From Rhodococcus spelaei (GTDB lineage: Bacteria; Actinomycetota; Actinomycetes; Mycobacteriales; Mycobacteriaceae): a stretch of DNA of 64,000 nucleotides. The translations under genes were made by a program, and so were the position numbers. This document shows, piece after piece, positions 38,311-47,826 of the stretch; the first letter of the stretch is position 1; each line of letters opens with the position of its first letter. Below the pieces are notes generated by a model. The model was not told where the DNA came from. It was given only the letters and a program-made list of their open reading frames with translations, and made no database searches. The DNA is taken from NCBI RefSeq assembly GCF_006704125.1, contig NZ_VIGH01000001.1:372001-436000 (forward strand), given 5' to 3'.

Positions 38311-39840
38311 TTGCCCGAGTCCGTTCGGACCCGACGGTGGGACGCCCTGTTGGTGGGCGTCCTTGCCGTCGTGCTCGGTGCGGCCGGAAGTTGGATCCCG
38401 TCGTTCTGGTACGACGAGGTCGCGACGCTTCATTCGGGCGGTCGTTCGCCGAGTGACCTCTGGCGCATGCTCGGCAACATCGACGCGGTGCACGGGTTGT
38501 ACTACGCCGGAATGCACTACTGGCTGGGGGCTTTCGGGCCGTCGGAGTTCTCGGCCCGTCTGCCGAGCGCCCTCGCCGTCGGTGCCGCCGCGGCGGGGGT
38601 CGTGGTGCTCGGCGCTCGGCTCGGCACGCGTCGACTGGGAGTGGTCTCGGGTGTGGTGTTCGTGCTGCTGCCCCGCGTCGGGTGGGCGGCGGTGGAGGCC
38701 CGTGGCTACGCGTTGACCGTCGCCGCCGCGGTGTGGCTGACGGTGATTCTCGTTGCGGCGCCGACGGTTCGGGGCAGATGGCGGCGGGCCGCGGCGTGGT
38801 CCGGATATGCGGTGGCCCTTGCCGTGTCGATCGTGCTGTTCGCGTATCTCGCGACCATGATTGCCGCACACCTGCTGACATTGTTGGCGCGCAAGGAAGT
38901 TCGCAGCTCCTGGCGAGGTTGGTCGGTCGCGGCCGCCGCGGGCACGGCCGGCGCGGCACCGTTCCTCGCCGTGGTGCGGGCGCAGTCCGGCCAGGTCGGC
39001 TGGATCCCGCCGCTGGACTCGCATCTGCCCCGCGCCCTCGCCGAGTACCAGTGGTTCGTCGGTGCCCCCGGGTTCGCGGTCGCGTTCGGTGTCCTCCTCG
39101 TCGTCGCGGCGGTCGTCACCGCTACCCGCGGCGGGGACGGGACCTGGCGCCGGGTACTGGCGGTCGCGGTGCCGTGGACCGTGGTGCCGACGGCCGCGCT
39201 GCTGATCTACTCGGTCGTCGAGTCGCCGATGTACCTGGATCGGTACGTCGCCTTCACCACCCCCGCGGCCGCGCTGCTCGGCGGCCTCGCCCTGACCAGG
39301 ATCACCGCGCGCTGGTGGACGACGACGCTGACGGTCGCGGTGTTCGCGGCGCTCGTCGTGCCGGGCTACCTCGCCCAGCGCGGACCGTACGCCAAGCCGA
39401 GCGGCATGGACTTCTCCGAGGTCAACCGGTTCGCGGGCGAGCACCTGAGGCCGGGGGACTGCGTGCTGTTCGGTGCGGCGGCGTGGAACCCGGCGTCCCA
39501 GCGACTCGTCGAGGACGTGCGGCCCGCGGCCTTCGACGGCGTCCGCGACCTCGGTGCGGGCCGCACCGCCGCGAGCGAGGGCTCGTTGTGGGAACTGGAA
39601 CGCGCGGTCACCGACCCCGTGGAACCGCTGGCCTCGTGCCAGGCCCTCTGGTACTTCACCGATCAGGAACGCGACGCCACCCGCACCGTCAGGCACACCT
39701 CGAACGAGCTGTGGACGCTGCCACCGCACCACTTCGAGGACACGGCGCAGTTCGCCGAGTTCACCCGCGCCGGGTTGCGGATCGAGGACCGGTGGTCGTT
39801 CAACGTCACTCAGGTGGTGCTGCTGCGCCCGCAGCGGTGA
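38311..39840 (+). CDS. GT-C family membrane glycosyltransferase, TTG start
   Basis: A 509-residue protein with ~9-10 membrane helices, then a C-terminal soluble domain. The first extracytoplasmic loop has FWYDEVATLHSGGR, the DE motif of PMT_2/GT39-like enzymes that use polyprenyl-linked sugars, and a second-loop GLYYAGMHYWLG typical of this clan. The donor is probably decaprenyl-phospho-mannose or arabinose (inference). It begins with TTG only 3 nt after the glfT2 stop, so it is read by coupling to GlfT2. Its best-known relatives are mycobacterial membrane mannosyltransferases; the exact role is open. Confidence 0.75.
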   Translation: MPESVRTRRWDALLVGVLAVVLGAAGSWIPSFWYDEVATLHSGGRSPSDLWRMLGNIDAVHGLYYAGMHYWLGAFGPSEFSARLPSALAVGAAAAGVVVLGARLGTRRLGVVSGVVFVLLPRVGWAAVEARGYALTVAAAVWLTVILVAAPTVRGRWRRAAAWSGYAVALAVSIVLFAYLATMIAAHLLTLLARKEVRSSWRGWSVAAAAGTAGAAPFLAVVRAQSGQVGWIPPLDSHLPRALAEYQWFVGAPGFAVAFGVLLVVAAVVTATRGGDGTWRRVLAVAVPWTVVPTAALLIYSVVESPMYLDRYVAFTTPAAALLGGLALTRITARWWTTTLTVAVFAALVVPGYLAQRGPYAKPSGMDFSEVNRFAGEHLRPGDCVLFGAAAWNPASQRLVEDVRPAAFDGVRDLGAGRTAASEGSLWELERAVTDPVEPLASCQALWYFTDQERDATRTVRHTSNELWTLPPHHFEDTAQFAEFTRAGLRIEDRWSFNVTQVVLLRPQR

Positions 39841-39844
39841 CCGG

Positions 39845-40705
39845 TCACTCCGTCATCCGCACGACCACCTGCTCGTGGTCGGCCGTGTACGCCAGGTACT
39901 CGAATCGCAGTCCTGTGCTCTCGACGAACTCGGCCCACGCCCGGTACTCGTGCTGCCGCCAGCCCGGATAGTTGAAGAACTCGTCGAACACCAGCACCGT
40001 GCCGGGCACGAACCGTTCGCCGATCAGGCGAAGTACGGTCGCGGTGGAGGAGTGCAGGTCGGCGTCGAGGTGCGCGAACGCGATCGGCCCGGGGTGCTCG
40101 GCGAGGAAGTCCGGCAGCGTGTCCTCGAACAGGCCCGCGACCAGTTGCGCGCCCGGCACCACCGGCACCGACTCCTGCGCGAACTCCCCGACCGGGAACC
40201 CGGTACGCCAGGTCTCCGGGAGCCCGGTGAACACGTCGAAGCCGACCACCTCGTGGCCGGCCGGTCGCAGGGCCGCGGCGATCATCGAGAGCGTGGTGCC
40301 GCCCGCGACGCCGAACTCGAGCGCGAGACCGTCGCCCCGCACCAGGTCGAGCGCGTAGCGCAGCGTCTCGTGCGGGTCCCGGCGCACCTCGGCGGTCGGC
40401 ATCCGGTCGAGCACGAACTCGGCGGCCTCGGCGGCGGCGCGCACGTCGAGGGCGCGGGAGATGTCGCGGCGCGCCCGCTGCTCGAGCTCGGTCAGTCGTT
40501 CCCCGACCGTCGCGACCTGGGTGCGGGCCAGGGCCAGTTCGCCGAGCACGCGCGACAGCTCGCCGTTGACGGCGGACAGCTCGGCCATCAGCTGGTCGTG
40601 ACGGTTCTCCTGCTCCACGCGGGTCTGCCGGTCGGACTCGTGCACCACCTCGGCCACGGCTCGTTGCAGCTTCAGTCGAGCCGATCTGCGGAACCGAGCG
40701 AGCAT
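39845..40705 (-). CDS. TylF/MycF-like SAM-dependent methyltransferase with coiled-coil head
   Basis: A 286-residue protein. Residues ~10-85 form a heptad-rich helical/coiled-coil segment (ELSAVNGELSRVLGELALAR). The methyltransferase core follows: ALEFGVAGGTTLSMIAAALR is motif I, VVGFDVFTGLPETWR motif II, and IAFAHLDADLHSSTATVL the metal-binding acidic motif as in TylF-type O-methyltransferases; FDEFFNYPGWRQHE follows. The position beside galactan genes suggests a cell-wall sugar substrate (inference). ATG 40705 has GAGGGG 8 nt upstream. It converges on the GT-C gene with 4 nt between stops. Confidence 0.8.
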   Translation of the reverse strand: MLARFRRSARLKLQRAVAEVVHESDRQTRVEQENRHDQLMAELSAVNGELSRVLGELALARTQVATVGERLTELEQRARRDISRALDVRAAAEAAEFVLDRMPTAEVRRDPHETLRYALDLVRGDGLALEFGVAGGTTLSMIAAALRPAGHEVVGFDVFTGLPETWRTGFPVGEFAQESVPVVPGAQLVAGLFEDTLPDFLAEHPGPIAFAHLDADLHSSTATVLRLIGERFVPGTVLVFDEFFNYPGWRQHEYRAWAEFVESTGLRFEYLAYTADHEQVVVRMTE

Positions 40706-40830
40706 GCGGGACACCCCTCATCTACGACGTCGAGTCCACCCCATGCTGCCAGTTGTCGACGACGAGCGTCGTCTTGTCGCGCAGATGCCGCCGCGCCACG
40801 ACGGCTACTGTGCCGGCCGTGCTGACGAAA

Positions 40831-40859
40831 ACCGTTCGACCGCAACGTGATCGAACGGT
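40831..40859 (-). terminator. inverted repeat ACCGTTCGA...TCGAACGGT after glfT1
   Basis: A perfect 9-bp stem with an 11-nt loop, 17 nt beyond the glfT1 stop. No T-run. A separate GACGAC-GAGC-GTCGTC repeat (40758-40773) lies further along. Confidence 0.55.
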
Positions 40860-40875
40860 ACGGCGACGCGCAGCG

Positions 40876-41763
40876 TCAGGGTCGCCGGAACTTCTCCTGC
40901 CGGCCCAGGCCGCGCAGCCTCATCCACTCGCGGAATCCGCGAACATCGCGGCGCTGGACGAGGAAGAACCAGCCGAACCGCGCGTACTCCTGCGGCAGCA
41001 GCTTGCGCATGCCGGGCTGGGCCATCAGATAGCCGCGGTTGCGGTAGGTGAAGAACCGCTTCGTCTCGTTGTCCGGGTACTGGGTGTGCATCCGGCCGCC
41101 CAGGATCGGCTTGAACTCGTCGGCGCCGTTGGGGTGCACGTACGCGGTCTGCAGGCAGGTACCGAACGGCAGCCCCGACCGCACCAGCCGCCGATGCACC
41201 TCGACCTCGTCGCCGCGCACGAACAGTCGCAGGTCCGGCACGCCGACCGCGTCGATGGCGGCCGCGGAGAACAGGGCGCCGTTGAACAGCGACGCGATGC
41301 CGCGCAGCAGATCGTCCTCGCCCAGCTCGGAACGCAGCCGCCGCCATTCGACGCCGCGGCGCAGCGGGAACGCCAGCCGGTCCGGGTCGTCGATGTCGCA
41401 GACCACCGGCGAGACCTCGGCGAGGCCGTTGCGCGTGGCGCAGTCGAGCAGGGTGGCCAGCACCTCGGGGCCCTCGGGCCTGCCGTCGTCGTCGGCCAGC
41501 CACACCCAGTCCGCGCCGAGCGAGAGCGCGTAGAGCATGCCGAGCGCGAAGCCGCCGGCGCCGCCGAGGTTGTGCTTGGACCCCAGGTAGGTGGTGGGAA
41601 CGTCGGCGCCCTCGACCAGCGTGCGGACGGCGTCCTCGTCGGCGTTGTCCACGACCACCAGGTGATCGAGCGGCCGGGACTGGGTGGCGAGCACCTTCAG
41701 CGACTCCGCCAGCAGCTCGCGCCGCTGGTGGGTCACCACGACGCCGACGATGAACTCGCTCAC
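40876..41763 (-). CDS. glfT1: galactofuranosyltransferase GlfT1
   Basis: A 295-residue GT2 enzyme that primes galactan by adding the first galactofuranose residues to the rhamnosyl linker. The GT-A motifs are VVVTHQRRELLAESLKVL, VVDNADED, LGSKHNLGGAGGFALGM, WLADDDGRPEG (metal-binding Asp residues) and LFVRGDEVEVHRRLV. Length is close to M. tuberculosis Rv3782 (304 aa). GTG 41763 overlaps the wzt stop (GTGA), so linker priming and export genes are one operon. Confidence 0.95.
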   Translation of the reverse strand: MSEFIVGVVVTHQRRELLAESLKVLATQSRPLDHLVVVDNADEDAVRTLVEGADVPTTYLGSKHNLGGAGGFALGMLYALSLGADWVWLADDDGRPEGPEVLATLLDCATRNGLAEVSPVVCDIDDPDRLAFPLRRGVEWRRLRSELGEDDLLRGIASLFNGALFSAAAIDAVGVPDLRLFVRGDEVEVHRRLVRSGLPFGTCLQTAYVHPNGADEFKPILGGRMHTQYPDNETKRFFTYRNRGYLMAQPGMRKLLPQEYARFGWFFLVQRRDVRGFREWMRLRGLGRQEKFRRP

Positions 41764-42566
41764 GCGCTCTGCTCGCGTTCCATCTCGGCGATGACGTGCC
41801 GGACGTGGTCGGCGGCGTCGTCGCCCTCGTAGGCACGCACCACGCTCTCGATGTCGCCCTGCATGCGGATCTGGCCGTGGTCGATCCACATCGCGCTGTT
41901 GCACAGCTGCGCGAGGAATTCGTTGGAGTGGCTGGCGAAGACCAGGATGCCGGACCGTTCCACCAGCGCCTGGAGACGGATGCGGGCCTTCTTCATGAAC
42001 TCCGCGTCGACCGCGCCGATGCCCTCGTCGAGCAGCAGGATCTCGGGGTCGATGCTGGTGACGACGCCCATCGCGACGCGCACCCGCATGCCGGTCGAGT
42101 AGGTGCGCAGCGGCATCGACAGGTACTCGCCGAGCTCGGTGAACTCCGCGATCTCGTCCATCTTGGCGAGCATCTGCTTGCGGGTCTGCCCGAGGAACAG
42201 GCCTCGGATGATGATGTTCTCGTAGCCGGAGATCTCCGGGTCCATGCCGACGCCGAGGTCGAACACCGGCGCGACGCGACCGCGGATCCGGGCGCTGCCG
42301 CGGGTCGGCTCGTAGATGCCCGACAGCAGGCGCAGCAGCGTCGACTTGCCGGCTCCGTTGTGGCCGACCAACCCGATCCGGTCGCCCTCCTTCAGCGACA
42401 TGGTGATGTCGCGCAGGGCCTCGACGACGACGACGTCCGAGTCGTTGCGGCCGATCGTTCCGCCTGCCTTGCCGAGGAACGCCTTCTTCAGCGACCGGGA
42501 CTTCGCGTCGAAGATCGGGAAGTCGACGCAGGCGTCATGGGTGTCGATGCTGACGTGCTCTGTCAT
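41760..42566 (-). CDS. wzt: galactan export ABC transporter ATPase (Wzt/Rv3781 type)
   Basis: A 268-residue ABC ATPase. Walker A GLVGHNGAGKSTLLRLLSG, Q-loop replaced by the Wzt-type FDLGVGMDPEISGYENI, signature TYSTGMRVRVAMG, Walker B EILLLDEGIGAVD and the H-loop FASHS are intact. It has no C-terminal carbohydrate-binding domain, like Rv3781. It powers flipping of the lipid-linked galactan through Wzm. ATG 42566 lies 15 nt after the wzm stop. Confidence 0.94.
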   Translation of the reverse strand: MTEHVSIDTHDACVDFPIFDAKSRSLKKAFLGKAGGTIGRNDSDVVVVEALRDITMSLKEGDRIGLVGHNGAGKSTLLRLLSGIYEPTRGSARIRGRVAPVFDLGVGMDPEISGYENIIIRGLFLGQTRKQMLAKMDEIAEFTELGEYLSMPLRTYSTGMRVRVAMGVVTSIDPEILLLDEGIGAVDAEFMKKARIRLQALVERSGILVFASHSNEFLAQLCNSAMWIDHGQIRMQGDIESVVRAYEGDDAADHVRHVIAEMEREQSA

Positions 42567-42581
42567 GTGTGGCCGATCTCC

Positions 42582-43457
42582 CTAAACCCAGTAGGGCACA
42601 CGGGCCCGGTACTTGCGCAGCGCGAACAGTGCGAAGGCCCATCCGACGACGGTAATCGCCAGCACGATGTACCAGTGGTACGCCTCTTGCGGCTTCCCGA
42701 TCATGGGGGCGCGGATGATCTCGAGGTAGTGGTACAGCGGGTTCAGCTCGGCCAGTTTGACGCGGTCGGCGGCCTGGCCGCCCTGGCTCTTGAGGCTCTC
42801 GGTGGTCCACATGATCGGCGTCAGCACGAACAGCAGCAGGGTCAGGCTGCCGAGGATCGGCGAGATGTCGCGGTAGCGGGTGGAGAAGATGCCGAAGACG
42901 ATCGACACCCACAGTGCGTTGAGCACGATCAGCCCGAGCGCGGGGATCGCCGACAGGTCCGGCCAGGTCAGGTGCCGCCACACCCCGAACGCGAACACCA
43001 TGACCACGTAGATCAGCAGGTTGTGCGCGAAGAACAGCAGTTGCCGCCACACCAGGCGGTACACGTGCACGCTCAGCGCGGACGGGAGCTGCTTGATCAG
43101 GCCCTCGTTGGCGACGAACACGTCCGAGCCCTCGAGGATCGAGGCGCTGATCAGGTTCCACACGATCAGGCCGACCGTCACGTACGGCAGGAACTCGTCG
43201 ATCGGGATGTCGAGCAGCGCCGAGTACAGCAGGCCCATCGCCGCGGCCTGGACACCGGTGGCGATGGTGATCCAGAACGGACCGATCACCGAGCGGCGGT
43301 AGCGCTGCTTGATGTCCTGCCAGCCCAGGTGGAGCCACAGCTCGCGCTGCGCGAAGCCGTCGCGGAGGTCCTGGAACGCACGACGGAAGGTTTGCGAGTC
43401 GGAGGCCGGCGGAGAAGCGCTCGCGGCGGCCTCGGATTCGAGGGCGGATGCTGACAC
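42582..43457 (-). CDS. wzm: galactan export ABC permease (Wzm/Rv3783 type)
   Basis: A 291-residue ABC-2 permease with six membrane helices after a cytoplasmic amphipathic helix. WQDIKQRYRRSVIGPFWITI is the classic start of polysaccharide ABC permeases. LNPLYHYLEIIRAPMIG near the end is also family-typical. GTG 43457 starts the operon wzm-wzt-glfT1. It is 48 nt downstream of the bpa gene in the same direction, so bpa may be co-transcribed. Confidence 0.94.
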   Translation of the reverse strand: MSASALESEAAASASPPASDSQTFRRAFQDLRDGFAQRELWLHLGWQDIKQRYRRSVIGPFWITIATGVQAAAMGLLYSALLDIPIDEFLPYVTVGLIVWNLISASILEGSDVFVANEGLIKQLPSALSVHVYRLVWRQLLFFAHNLLIYVVMVFAFGVWRHLTWPDLSAIPALGLIVLNALWVSIVFGIFSTRYRDISPILGSLTLLLFVLTPIMWTTESLKSQGGQAADRVKLAELNPLYHYLEIIRAPMIGKPQEAYHWYIVLAITVVGWAFALFALRKYRARVPYWV

Positions 43458-43505
43458 GGTGCCCGAGCCTACCGGTCGGGCCGTCGGGCCCGACCGGCCC
43501 GCGGC

Positions 43506-44090
43506 CTACAGGTACTGCCCGGTACCCGGTGCGGACTGCTGCCCCGGGTGCCCGGGGCCCTGCCCGCCGAGCCCGGGCGGCAGCGCACCCTGGCGCATCT
43601 GCTCGAGCTGCGCCCGCGCCGCCATCTGCTGGGCGAACAGCGCGGTCTGGATGCCGTGGAACAGTCCCTCCAGCCAGCCGACCAGCTGGGCCTGCGCGAT
43701 GCGGAGCTCCGCGTCGGTGGGCACCGAGTCGTCGGTGAAGGGCAGCGTCAGGCGTTCGAGTTCCTCCCGCAGCTCGGGCGCCAGGCCCTGTTCGAGTTCC
43801 CGGATCGACGACTTGTGGATCTCCTTGAGCCGGGCGCGGCTGGCGTCGTCGAGCGGCGCCGCGCGCACCTCCTCGAGGAGCTGCTTGATCATCGTGCCGA
43901 TCCGCATCACCTTCGCCGGCTGCTCGACCATGTCGGCGAGCGATTCGTCCGGCTCGCCGTTGCCGTTGCCGGTTCCGGTGCCCTCGCCCGGGAGGCCCGT
44001 GGGGTCGACGGGGGACCCGGAGGAGTTGCCCAGCACGGGCCGACCGTCGGGTCCGATCACGAGCACGTGTTCATTCTCCGGTTGAGTCAT
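43506..44090 (-). CDS. bpa: bacterial proteasome activator Bpa (Rv3780 type)
   Basis: A 194-residue protein that forms dodecameric rings opening the 20S proteasome without ATP. The start [16 protein letters not shown] and the four-helix core ([40 protein letters not shown]) match the family. It ends in GQYL, the C-terminal motif known to dock into proteasome pockets. A Gly/Asn-rich linker and Pro/Gly-rich tail flank the core. ATG 44090. Proteasome genes themselves are not in the window. Confidence 0.95.
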   Translation of the reverse strand: MTQPENEHVLVIGPDGRPVLGNSSGSPVDPTGLPGEGTGTGNGNGEPDESLADMVEQPAKVMRIGTMIKQLLEEVRAAPLDDASRARLKEIHKSSIRELEQGLAPELREELERLTLPFTDDSVPTDAELRIAQAQLVGWLEGLFHGIQTALFAQQMAARAQLEQMRQGALPPGLGGQGPGHPGQQSAPGTGQYL

Positions 44091-44203
44091 GGGTCCATCT
44101 TGTCGCAAGACATTGTGTCGTACCAGCTCACGCTGGTTGTGACTTCTCACAATCGGCGCAACCCCATCGCGCGGTCCGGAAATCAGCACCTAGGCTGTCG
44201 GTC

Positions 44204-45403
44204 ATGGCTTACGACGTCGCCCGGGTACGGGGACTGATCCCGTCGCTCGGAGACGGTTGGATCCATCTCGATCCGCAGTCCGGAATGCAGCATCCCGACT
44301 CGGTGTCGACCGCGGTGTCGACGGCGTTCCGCGGTACTGCCGCTTCGCATTCCGGCCGGCACGTGAGCTCCCGGCGCAGCGCCGCGATCCTCGACGCGGC
44401 CCGCGAGGCGGTCGCCGATCTCGTCGGCGGCGACCCGGCGGGCGTGGTCCTCGGGCCGGACCGCGCGTCCCTGTTGGCGTGGCTGGCCGAGGCCTTGAGC
44501 TCGCGACTCGGTCTCGGCACCGGTGTGGTGCTGTCCCGGCTCGACGAGGAGGCGAACGTCGCGCCGTGGCTGCGCGTCGCGAACCGGTACGGCGCCCAGG
44601 TGCGGTGGGCCGAGGTCGAGATCGACACCTGCGACCTGCCGAGCTGGCAGTTCGCGGAGCTGATCGGGCCGACCACCCGACTGGTCGCGTTGACGGCGGC
44701 CTCGCCGATCGTCGGGTCGGCCCCGGATGTGCGGGTCGCGGCGGACCGGGCGCACGAGATGGGCGGACTGCTGGTGGCCGACGCGGTCGCCGCCGCACCG
44801 TATGCGCACGTGGACATCCACGAGTTGGGCGCGGACGTGGTCGCGGTGAACGCGCCGAGCTGGGGCGGTCCGCAGGTGGGGGCGTTGGTCTTCCGGGACC
44901 CCACCCTGCTCGACCGGATCCCGGCGATCTCGCTGAACCCGCACGCGCGTGGTGCGGAACGACTCGAGATCGGCGGACACCAGTACTCGCTGCTCGCCGG
45001 GCTCACCGCGTCCGTCGACTACCTGGCCGGGCTGGACGAGAGCGCCCGCGGGTCCCGTCGGGAACGGCTCGAGACGTCGATCAGTTCGCTGCAGGACTAC
45101 CACGACCGGCTCTTCGACCATCTGATGGCGGCGCTGCGCCGGCTGCCGCAGGTGACGTTGATCGGAACCTCGCACAGTCGGGTGCCCACGATCAGCTTCA
45201 CCGTCGCCGGGGTGCCGGCGGAGAAGGTGTCGGAGCACTTCGCCGAACGCCGGATCGGCACCGTCGTCGGGGGCAAGGGCAGCAGGCTGCTGGACTCGCT
45301 CGGGGTCAACGAGGAGGGCGGCGCCGTGACGGTCGGGCTGGCGCCGTACACCACCCGCTACGAGATCGACCAGCTCGTCCGCGCCGTCGCCGCCCTCGGC
45401 TGA
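44204..45403 (+). CDS. class-V aminotransferase-fold protein lacking the PLP lysine (Rv3778c-like)
   Basis: A 399-residue protein of the NifS/class-V fold. [20 protein letters not shown] keeps the Asp that pairs with the cofactor ring, but the following segment reads [20 protein letters not shown] where relatives have a xxHK/YKWxGP lysine: the Schiff-base Lys is Ser. The rest of the fold ([11 protein letters not shown], the C-terminal [20 protein letters not shown]) is intact. So it is probably not a conventional PLP aminotransferase or desulfurase. A -10 box TAGGCT 7 nt before ATG 44204 suggests a leaderless mRNA. Convergent with the quinone oxidoreductase. Confidence 0.82.
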   Translation: MAYDVARVRGLIPSLGDGWIHLDPQSGMQHPDSVSTAVSTAFRGTAASHSGRHVSSRRSAAILDAAREAVADLVGGDPAGVVLGPDRASLLAWLAEALSSRLGLGTGVVLSRLDEEANVAPWLRVANRYGAQVRWAEVEIDTCDLPSWQFAELIGPTTRLVALTAASPIVGSAPDVRVAADRAHEMGGLLVADAVAAAPYAHVDIHELGADVVAVNAPSWGGPQVGALVFRDPTLLDRIPAISLNPHARGAERLEIGGHQYSLLAGLTASVDYLAGLDESARGSRRERLETSISSLQDYHDRLFDHLMAALRRLPQVTLIGTSHSRVPTISFTVAGVPAEKVSEHFAERRIGTVVGGKGSRLLDSLGVNEEGGAVTVGLAPYTTRYEIDQLVRAVAALG

Positions 45404-45462
45404 CTGCTGCCTGCCCCACTCCCGACCTACCCCGACCGACGGCTAACGCCCGCGCTGTCCCT

Positions 45463-45511
45463 GGTGAGGGGAACCTTCACTCGGTCTGACGGGCTGATGG
45501 TTCCCCTCACC
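45463..45511. terminator. bidirectional hairpin GGTGAGGGGAACC...GGTTCCCCTCACC
   Basis: A perfect 13-bp stem with a 23-nt loop between two convergent genes. It overlaps the stop codon of the oxidoreductase gene. Confidence 0.7.
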
Positions 45512-46493
45512 CGAGGGTCAGGACCACCTTGCCGATCGTCTCGGCCGAGTCGAGCAGGGCGTGCCCGGCGCCGGCCTCGGTGATCGGCAGTTCCGCGTGC
45601 ACGACCGGTCGCACCGTCCCGTCCGCGATCAGCGGCCACAGCCGCCGCGTCACCTCGGCGACGATCTCCGCCTTGCCCGACTGCCCAGTCTCGGGCCGCG
45701 TGCGCAGGGCGGTCGCGAACACCCGGCCCCGTTTGGCGAGCAGCTTGCCGAGGTTCAGTTCGCCCGTCGCGCCGCCCTGCATGCCGATCACGCACAGCTG
45801 CCCGTCGGCGGCGAGGGCGTCGACGTTGCGGTCCAGGTATGCGGCGCCCATGTTGTCGAGGATCAGGTCGGCGCCGCCCTGCGGTGTATTGCGCACCGCG
45901 GCGACGAAGTCGTCCTCGCGGTAGTTGACGGCGATGCTCGCCCCGAGGTCCCGGCACGCGGCGAGCTTGTGCTCGGACCCGGCGGTGACGGCGACGGTGG
46001 CTCCGAGGGCGACGGCGACCTGAATGGCGTGGGTGCCGATGCCGCCCCCGCCGCCGTGGATCAGCAACAGCTGCCCGGCGCGCATCCCGCCGATCATCAC
46101 CAGGTTCGACCACACCGTGCACGCGACCTCGGGTAGCGAGGCGGCTGCGGCGAGGTCGAGACCGTCGGGGACGGGGAGGAGCTGGCCGGCGGGTACCGCG
46201 ACCCTCTCCGCGTAGCCGCCGCCCGCGAGCAGTGCGCAGACGCGATCGCCGACCCGCCAGCCGCGGACTCCCTCACCGAGTTCGGCTACCGTGCCGGAAC
46301 ATTCGAGTCCGAGGATGTCGCTGGCGCCGGGCGGCGGCGGATAGAAGCCGCGGCGCTGCAGCACGTCGGCACGGTTGACGGCGGTGGCCGCGACGTCGAC
46401 GAGGACTTCGCCGGGTCCGGGTCGCGGATCGGGGACCTGCGTCCACTCGAGGACCTCGGGTCCGCCGGGGGTGGTGACAGTGATCGCGTGCAT
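45507..46493 (-). CDS. NAD(P)H quinone oxidoreductase, PIG3/QOR type
   Basis: A 328-residue zinc-independent medium-chain dehydrogenase: VAATAVNRADVLQRRGFYPP, LGLECSGTV, the NADPH loop LLLIHGGGGGIGTHAIQVAV and the C-terminal EAGAGHALLDSAETIGKVVL. It matches Rv3777, whose neighbour Rv3778c is conserved here too. The enzyme reduces quinones or enals in the cytoplasm. A -10 box TAGCGT lies 6 nt before ATG 46493 (leaderless). Confidence 0.92.
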   Translation of the reverse strand: MHAITVTTPGGPEVLEWTQVPDPRPGPGEVLVDVAATAVNRADVLQRRGFYPPPPGASDILGLECSGTVAELGEGVRGWRVGDRVCALLAGGGYAERVAVPAGQLLPVPDGLDLAAAASLPEVACTVWSNLVMIGGMRAGQLLLIHGGGGGIGTHAIQVAVALGATVAVTAGSEHKLAACRDLGASIAVNYREDDFVAAVRNTPQGGADLILDNMGAAYLDRNVDALAADGQLCVIGMQGGATGELNLGKLLAKRGRVFATALRTRPETGQSGKAEIVAEVTRRLWPLIADGTVRPVVHAELPITEAGAGHALLDSAETIGKVVLTLG

Positions 46494-46557
46494 GCATCGA
46501 CGCTAGCCCCCGGCGAGGTCGTTCCCACGGAGGGGCGGAGCGGCTACCGTCACGCCG

Positions 46558-47744
46558 GTGACCAATTTCGGCAACCTGCAGAACGAGATCTACTTCTCCG
46601 GCCTCGGCGGCGCGGTGCCGCAGCTCCCGATGACGGCGGCCGGTCTCGAGGAGCTCGCCCGCGTGACGCTGTCCCCGGCCGCGTTCGGCTACATCGCGGG
46701 CAGTGCGTCGAGCGAGCGGACCGCGGCCGCGAACCTGGCCGCCTTCGACCGTCACGCCATCGTGCCGCGGATGCTGCGCGGGACCGCGGCCGCTGATGCC
46801 AGGGACCTGAGCGTCGAGGTGCTCGGAACCCGACTGGCGGCGCCGGTGCTGACCGCGCCGGTGGGGGTGCTCGAGCTGGTGCACCCCGACGCGGAACCGG
46901 CGGTCGGGGCGGTGGCCGCGGAACTGGGCGTCGGGTCGGTGCTCTCGACCGCGGCGTCCACACCGATCGAGCAGGTCGCCGAGGTGTCGGGGGAGAACTG
47001 GTGGTACCAGCTGTACTGGCCGTCGGACGACGAGGTCGCGGAGTCGCTGGTGCGGCGCGCGACCGCGGCCGGCGCCAAGGCAAGGCAATCGTACTGACCG
47101 CGGACACGCCCGGAATGGGCTGGCGGCCCAGGGATCTCGAACTCGGCCACCTGCCCTTCCTGCAGGGCAAGGGCATCGCGAACTACCTGTCGGATCCGGT
47201 GTTCCGCTCCCGCCTCGCGACGCCGCCCGAGGAGAGCGTCGAGGCGATGCAGATGGCGGTGCTCGCCTGGGTCGGCATGTTCGGCAACCATTCGGTGCGC
47301 GCGGCGGATGTTGCGCGACTCCGGGAGTGGACGGATCTGCCGATCGCGGTCAAGGGCGTCGTGCACCCCGATGACGCGCGCGCGGTGGTGGACTCCGGTG
47401 CGTCGGGTGTGGTGGTGAGCAATCACGGTGGCAGGCAGGTGGACGGCGCGATTGCCGCGCTCGACGCGCTGCCCGCAGTCGCCGCGGCGGTCGGTGACCG
47501 CGCGAGCGTGCTGTTGGACTCCGGAATCCGTTGCGGCGCAGACGTGATCAAGGCGCTGGCCCTGGGCGCGGACGCGGTGCTGTACGGCAGGCCGTGGGTG
47601 TACGGACTCGGCGTCGCGGGCGAGGAGGGGGTGCGGCACGCGTTGCGGATGCTGCTGGCCGACCTCGACATCACGCTCGGGCTCGCCGGGTTCGCGAGTG
47701 TGGCGGAGGTGGACGCCTCGGCATTGCGGTCGGTCACCGGCTGA
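46558..47744 (+). pseudogene. FMN-dependent alpha-hydroxyacid oxidase (lactate 2-monooxygenase-like), frameshifted
   Basis: Two overlapping frames together encode a full ~390-residue enzyme. Frame 1 (46558-47097) carries NEIYFSGLGGAVPQLPMTAA through [12 protein letters not shown] and then stops at RQSY. Frame 2 resumes with [20 protein letters not shown] and includes [31 protein letters not shown] (catalytic His) and [20 protein letters not shown]. The break is a tandem duplication of AAGGC (47077-47086); removing one copy restores the frame. It is either a recent natural mutation or a sequence error. A TANNNT box (TACCGT, 46545-46550) precedes GTG 46558. Confidence 0.88.
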
Positions 47745-47782
47745 TCGGGGTCGGCCGGGTGTGCCGGCCGGTCCGCAATTCA

Positions 47783-47796
47783 ATACCAATCGGTAT
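47783..47796. promoter_or_regulatory. ATACC-AATC-GGTAT inverted repeat before marR
   Basis: A 5+5 bp palindrome ~30 bp upstream of GTG 47827, placed near the -35 region of a promoter whose -10 (CATAAT, 47815-47820) ends 6 nt before the start codon. A candidate autoregulatory site. Confidence 0.4.
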
Positions 47797-47826
47797 GTAA
47801 TCGGCCCCGGCTGGCATAATGCGGGT

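Noticed and set aside
36427-39732. 1101-aa minus-strand ORF opposite glfT2 and the GT-C gene
   Set aside because: GC-rich shadow frame with Arg/Gly/Asp-rich composition; the plus strand holds clear enzymes.
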